From Lachnospiraceae bacterium (GTDB lineage: Bacteria > Bacillota > Clostridia > Lachnospirales > Lachnospiraceae), in the NCBI GenBank assembly GCA_021628825.1, contig JAJXRY010000002.1:1-64000 (forward strand): 64,000 nucleotides of DNA, written 5' to 3'. The notes under the pieces were generated by a model. It was not told the DNA's origin. It did not search any database and saw nothing but the letters and a program-made list of their open reading frames with translations. Shown here one piece after another: positions 58,609-64,000 of the stretch (position 1 is its first letter; every line of letters starts with the position of its first letter). Both the position numbers and the translations under genes were made by a program.

Positions 58609-61514
58609 TTATTTCGGTATTTCTCCACATTTTTCTTTATATCTTGCCAGCATTTTCTTCACATATTTTTCCGGTATAAGACGTCGGATGCTCTGCAACT
58701 TCTTCCGAGTACCGCTTGTTACAACCGTTCCGCCACGGTCACCGCCATCCGGTCCCATATCAATAATATAGTCTGCCGTCTTAATAACATCCAGATTATG
58801 CTCAATCACAACAACCGTATTGCCATTATCGGTCAGACGCTGCAGAATCTCTACCAGCTTGTGTACATCCGCAAAATGAAGTCCCGTTGTCGGCTCATCC
58901 AGAATATAAATGGTATTTCCGGTGCTTCTCCGGCTCAGTTCCGTTGCCAGCTTGATCCGCTGCGCCTCACCTCCTGACAGTGTCGTGGAAGGCTGTCCCA
59001 GTTTGATGTAGGAAAGTCCCACATCATTCAGGGTTTCAATCTTATTGCGGATCGACGGCACATTCTCAAAGAACGGCACGGCCTCTTCCACGGTCATATC
59101 CAGAATATCATAGATATTCTTTCCTTTATATTTTACTTCCAGCGTTTCACGGTTATACCGCTTACCGCCGCAGACCTCACACGGCACATACACATCCGGA
59201 AGGAAATGCATTTCGATCTTGATAATACCGTCACCGCCACAGTTCTCGCAGCGTCCTCCCTTGACATTAAAGCTGAAGCGTCCCTTCTTGTAACCGCGGG
59301 CCTTGGCATCCGGCGTCCCTGCAAACAGGTCACGAATCTGGTCAAAAACTCCGGTGTAGGTTGCCGGATTGGAACGGGGAGTACGTCCGATCGGGGACTG
59401 GTCAATGTCAATTACCTTATCCAGCTTCTTAATTCCTGTAATGTTTTTATGCTTGCCCGGAATGGTTCTTGCACGGTTCAACTCTCTTGCCAGTGTCTTA
59501 TACAGAATCTCATTTACCAGAGAGCTCTTGCCGGATCCGGATACGCCTGTAACACAGGTAAATACGCCTAGCGGAATCTTCACATCAATGTTCTTTAAGT
59601 TATTTTCCTGTGCCCCGGTGATCTTAAGCCAGTCCTTAGGCTTACGGCGTGTCTCCGGAACCGGGATCTGCATTCTTCCGCTTAAATACTGACCGGTCAG
59701 AGATCCTTCGGTCTTCATGATCTCTTCGGCCGTTCCATGTGCCACCACTTCTCCACCATGGGATCCCGCACCGGGACCGATATCCACAATGTCATCGGCT
59801 TCCAGCATGGTATCCTCATCATGCTCTACCACAATCAGCGTGTTGCCAAGATCCCTTAAATTTTTCAGTGTATTTAACAGCTTATCGTTATCCTTCTGAT
59901 GAAGACCGATGCTCGGCTCATCAAGAATATAGCACACGCCTACAAGTCCGGAACCAATCTGTGTTGCCAGACGGATACGCTGTGCTTCCCCGCCGGACAG
60001 GGTTCCCGTTGCCCTCGAAAGGGACAGGTAATCCAGACCCACATCCACAAGGAAGCCGACTCTCGCCTTAATCTCCTTCAATACCTGCTTTCCGATGATC
60101 TGCTGCTGTGCAGTAAGCTCCATATTCTGCAAGAATTCATTCAGGTCACAGATCGGCATGGAGGTGATCTCATAAATGTTCTTACCACAGACGGTCACAC
60201 TTAAGGATTCCTTCTTAAGACGCATTCCGTTACATTCCTTACACGGCGTAATGCGCATAAAGGTTTCATATTCCTGCTTCATAATATCCGAGCCGGTTTC
60301 ACGGTACCGCTTCTCGGTATTCTTGATAATTCCTTCAAAAGCAATCGGATAGACTCCTTCTCCACGCTGTCCCTTGTAATGTACCTTCACTTCCCTGCCG
60401 TTCGTTCCATAGATCAGCATGTCGTAAACGTCCTTGGGCAGCTTCTCAATCGGAGTATCCAGACTGAACTTATATTCTTTTGAAAGTGCGCGCAGAACCG
60501 CATTCGTAAAGCTTCCCTCATCCTTGCTCGACTGCCAGCCCATGACCTGGATGGCACCTTCGTTAATACTGAGCTTCTTATCCGGAATCATCAGTTCCGG
60601 ATCAAACTCCATCTTATATCCAAGACCAAAGCAGACCGGGCAGGCGCCGAACGGATTGTTGAAGGAAAAGCTCCTCGGCTCTATCTCCGAAATGCTGATT
60701 CCACAATCCGGACAGGGAAAAAGCTCTGACTGAAATTGATGGTTTCCCCACCAATCACATCTACCATCAGAAGTCCTTCGGCCAATGCCAGGACATTTTC
60801 AATGGAATCGGTAAGCCGGCGTTCAATCTCCGGCTTGATCACCAGACGGTCTACGACAATTTCAATATTATGCTTGATGTTCTTATCCAGAGAAATATCC
60901 TCTGACAGCTCATACATATTGCCATCTACCCGGACACGCACATAACCGCTTCGTTTGGCACGCTCAAAGACCTTCGCATGCTCACCTTTTCGTCCACGTA
61001 CCACCGGTGCCAGAAGCTGGATCTTCGTTCCCTCCGGAAGCTCCATAATCTGATCCACCATCTGATCCACGGTCTGCTTACGGATTTCTTTTCCACAGTT
61101 CGGGCAATGCGGAATACCGATTCTGGCATATAACAGACGGAAATAGTCATAGATCTCCGTTACGGTTCCAACGGTGGATCTCGGGTTGCGGTTCGTCGAT
61201 TTCTGATCAATGGAAATAGCCGGTGACAGTCCCTCAATCTTCTCCACATTCGGCTTTTCCATCTGTCCTAAGAACTGACGGGCATAAGAAGACAGGGACT
61301 CCATATACCTTCTCTGCCCCTCCGCATATATTGTATCAAATGCCAGAGAGGACTTGCCGGATCCTGACAGTCCTGTCAGAACGACCAGTTCATTTCTCGG
61401 GATATCCACATCGAGATTTTTTAAATTATGTTCTGCTGCTCCACGGATTTTAATGTATTCACGCGGGCGCATCTTAGGGATTGGCACATGTTGGTCAGAT
61501 AGCTTTATACTCAT
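58609..61514 (-). CDS. uvrA: Excinuclease ABC subunit A (frame-interrupted)
   Basis: The two pieces cover a whole UvrA of about 968 codons: Walker A LTGLSGSGKSSLAFD, zinc-finger PHCPNCGKEIR, signature LSGGEAQRIRLATQIGSG and YILDEPSIGLHQKDN, second Walker A TGVSGSGKSSLVNE, CENCGGDGIIKIEMHFLPDV and YILDEPTTGLHFADV. One break at 60718-60726 (A5 and GGG) loses CPDCGISISEIEPRSFSFNN, which is readable in the adjacent frame. UvrA2B loads UvrB on DNA lesions. It overlaps uvrB by 20 bp. Confidence 0.95.
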
Positions 61515-63526
61515 GGTTCTTACTCCTTTTTCCCTTCTCTCTCTCGATCTCCTGCAGCTTCATCTTAAGCTCTACCATCTTATCACGAAGCTCGGCTGCC
61601 GCCTCGAAATTCAGATCGGCTGCTGCCTTGCGCATCTGCTTCTCCACCCTGGCAATCAGCTTCTTCAGTTCGTCCGCACTCATGGATTCCGGATCCTTCT
61701 CGAACTGGATCTCTTCTTTGGCAATTGTCCTGGAGATACTGATGAGATCACGGACTGCCTTCTTAATCGTCTGCGGTGTAATATGATGCTCTTCGTTATA
61801 CTTCTGCTGGATTGTCCGACGGCGGCCGGTCTCTTCAATTGCCGCCTTCATGGAATCCGTCATGTTGTCGGCATACATAATAACATGTCCCTCTGCATTA
61901 CGTGCAGCACGTCCAACAGTCTGGATCAGGGAGGTTTCGGAGCGCAGGAAGCCCTCCTTGTCCGCATCGAGAATCGCAACAAGGGAGATCTCCGGAATAT
62001 CCAGTCCCTCCCTCAGAAGGTTAATTCCGATAAGCACATCGAACACATCCAGACGCATATCCCGGATGATCTGTGCCCGTTCCAGGGTATCAATATCAGA
62101 ATGCAGGTACTTCACACGGATTCCCACATCCTTCATATAATCCGTCAGATCCTCAGCCATCCTCTTTGTGAGCGTCGTTACCAGAACCTTATTGTGCTTC
62201 TCCGTTTCCTTCCGGATCTCCGAAATCAGATCATCAATCTGTCCTTCCACCGGACGGACGAAAATCTCCGGATCCAGAAGTCCCGTCGGCCGGATAATCT
62301 GCTCTGTGCGCAGCAGTTCATGCTCCTCCTCATACGTGGAAGGGGTTGCGGACACGAACAGCATCTGATCAATATGCTGTTCAAATTCTCCAAAGCTCAG
62401 CGGCCGGTTATCCAGTGCCGATGGCAGACGGAAACCATAATCCACGAGAGTAGTCTTCCTCGAACGATCCCCGACATACATCGCCCCGATCTGTGGGATC
62501 GTAATATGGGACTCATCAATAATGATGAGAAAATCGTCCTTAAAATAATCTAACAGGGTATGAGGCGGTTCCCCCTCCCGCATACCGTTTAAATGACGTG
62601 AATAATTCTCAATCCCTGAACAGAAGCCGGTCTCACGCAGCATCTCAATGTCAAAGTTCGTCCTCTCGGAAATACGCTGTGCTTCCAGAAGCTTATCCTC
62701 ACTCTTGAAGAAACGTACACGCTCCTCCAGCTCTTCCTCCAGCGCTTCACAGGCCTTGTTAATCTTCTCCTGCGGTACGACATAGTGTGATGCTGGAAAG
62801 ATGGTAATATGCTGCAGTGATGCATGCACCTTACCGCTTAAGGGCTCAACCTCTGTAATACGATCGATTTCATCTCCGAAGAACTCTACCCGGATGAGAT
62901 AATCGCCGCCCTGTGCCGGATAGATCTCAAGCACATCACCCCGGACCCGGAAACAGCTGCGGTCCAGGTCCATATCGTTCCGGTCATACCGGATATCAAT
63001 CAGTTCTTTAATAACCTGATCCCTGTCCTTACTCATTCCAGGACGCAGGGACACCATCATGTCCTGATAATCATCCGGAGAACCCAGACCGTAAATACAG
63101 GATACACTCGCCACCACGACAACATCCTTTCTCTCGGAAAGAGATGCTGTCGCAGACAGCCTTAATTTATCAATTTCATCATTAATGGAAGAATCCTTTG
63201 CAATATAAGTATCCGATGAAGGAACATATGCCTCCGGCTGATAGTAATCGTAATAGGAGACAAAGTACTCCACGGCATTCTCCGGGAAGAATTCCTTGAA
63301 TTCTCCATATAGCTGCCCTGCCAGTGTCTTATTATGTGCAATTACCAGCGTCGGCTTATTCAGTGCGACAATTACATTCGCCATAGTAAAGGTCTTACCG
63401 GATCCGGTCACTCCCAGCAGCGTTTCAAACTGGTTTCCTTCCTGAAATCCCTTCACCAGCTCTGCAATCGCCTGTGGCTGATCGCCGGTCGGCTGATATT
63501 CTGATACTAATTTAAAAATGATCCAT
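61495..63526 (-). CDS. uvrB: Excinuclease ABC subunit B (frame-interrupted at start)
   Basis: The open part has LLGVTGSGKTFTMANVIVAL, the beta-hairpin SYYDYYQPEAYVPSSDTYI, the helicase motifs (RPTGLLDPEIFVRP, HSDIDTLERA, LLREGLDIPE) and a C-terminal UVR coiled coil. Removing one base from A5 at 63514-63518 restores the start at 63526 (MDHFKLVSEYQPTGDQPQAI), about 677 residues. UvrB verifies the lesion and recruits UvrC. Confidence 0.95.
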
Positions 63527-63600
63527 AAAAATACTCCTGATCGACTTTAATATCATATATTGATTGAGTCTACATATCACTTAGTTTTTTTCTGTGGCTC

Positions 63601-63653
63601 ATTATATCATTCCATTAATAAATTGTACAGAGCAAAAATCGAATGTTTGTTCT
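63601..63653 (-). promoter_or_regulatory. uvrBA promoter with LexA-like box
   Basis: On the minus strand TGTACA (63624-63629) and TATAAT (63601-63606) are 17 bp apart. Just upstream is CGAATGTTTGTTCT (63640-63653), close to the Firmicute LexA/DinR box CGAACRNRYGTTYC. The start of uvrB is 75 bp downstream of the -10. SOS control of uvrBA is known in Bacillus. Confidence 0.6.
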
Positions 63654-63736
63654 GTATAACTATTTCTTTTCATACTGATTCTTTTTTTATTATAATGGAA
63701 AAAGAAAATTTTTTTTATAATCAAGAGGATCCTATC

Positions 63737-64000
63737 ATGAAATTTAACGAAAAAGCTGAATGAATATATTAACAATTTACCCTGTACAGCCAAAAGAGCT
63801 GTGTGAGCTGTCCGGACTGTCCGCCGCAACCCTCAGCCGTTACCGTTCCGGGGAACGTATTCCGGAAATGAACTCGGATGCGCTTTGGCAGCTTTGCTAC
63901 GCCATTGCGCAGCTTTCCTTCTGGAAACAGAACCGTCAGCTTACACCGGACGCAGTAAAAGAAGACTTTCTGTCCAGTACCGATATAAGCACCACGGACA
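63737..64000 (+). CDS. XRE-type regulator, partial (runs off the window)
   Basis: ATG at 63737 has AGAGGA 7 bases upstream. After shortening A-runs at about 63750 and 63792 the frame reads MKFNEKLNEYINNLPCTAKE and LCELSGLSAATLSRYRSGER, a helix-turn-helix, then YAIAQLSFWKQNRQLTP up to the edge. Divergent from uvrB. A TATAAT at 63691-63696 is a candidate -10. The target is unknown. Confidence 0.6.

Noticed and set aside
1..64000. tRNA, rRNA, riboswitch or CRISPR array
   Set aside because: No cloverleaf, conserved rRNA segment, known riboswitch core or regularly spaced repeat was seen. The only regular repeat is the 42-bp coding repeat at 34280.

Overview
The window reads as a low-to-mid GC Gram-positive chromosome, most likely a motile Lachnospiraceae-type Clostridia. 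The grounds are the mbl-flhO-flhP flagellar rod cluster, the comFC-yvyF pair, the cdaA-cdaR-glmM cluster, uvrBA, and an AgrD peptide that resembles clostridial ones. Almost everything is on the minus strand. I see no rRNA, tRNA, CRISPR array or prophage.

Region 1 (about 1-38.9 kb) is accessory DNA built round a type VIIb secretion system (T7SSb) and an Agr-type quorum-sensing system. Read in the direction of transcription it holds: an extra block of lipoproteins and orphan immunity genes (38.8-29.9 kb); an XRE regulator; agrA-agrC-agrB and a 46-residue agrD (29.8-26.5 kb); then the T7SS operon esaA, esxA, essA-like, small helical partners, an LXG-like substrate, an EsaB/YukD-like protein, essB and essC (26.3-11.3 kb). 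It ends in a polymorphic-toxin region (10-0 kb). There one conserved trafficking and pre-toxin segment is followed by different toxin tips (YwqJ-type deaminase, WHH and AHH nucleases, and unidentified tips), each with its own immunity gene (SUKH, DUF4274, CdiI-like and others). Most modules are truncated copies joined by recombination, and one is cut by an IS30 remnant.

A 29-bp element made of two 7-bp repeats 22 bp apart, the spacing of LytTR-regulator sites, lies upstream of agrD, of esaA and of two lipoprotein operons. It suggests that AgrA controls the T7SS locus.

Region 2 (38.9-64 kb) is conserved housekeeping DNA. It holds GDP-fucose and dTDP-rhamnose synthesis genes with a polytopic membrane protein, two YerB-like DUF3048 lipoproteins, an HPr-like protein, glmM, cdaR, cdaA, two conserved membrane proteins, yvyF, comFC, recD2, the flagellar rod genes, mbl, uvrA and uvrB.

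Reading frames are broken throughout the window, including in cdaA, uvrA, uvrB, recD2 and comFC. Nearly every break falls in an A or T run of about five or more and is repaired by removing one or two bases. I therefore treat most broken genes as intact genes carrying probable homopolymer sequencing errors and give full-length spans. Genes that are really truncated are marked as pseudogenes.
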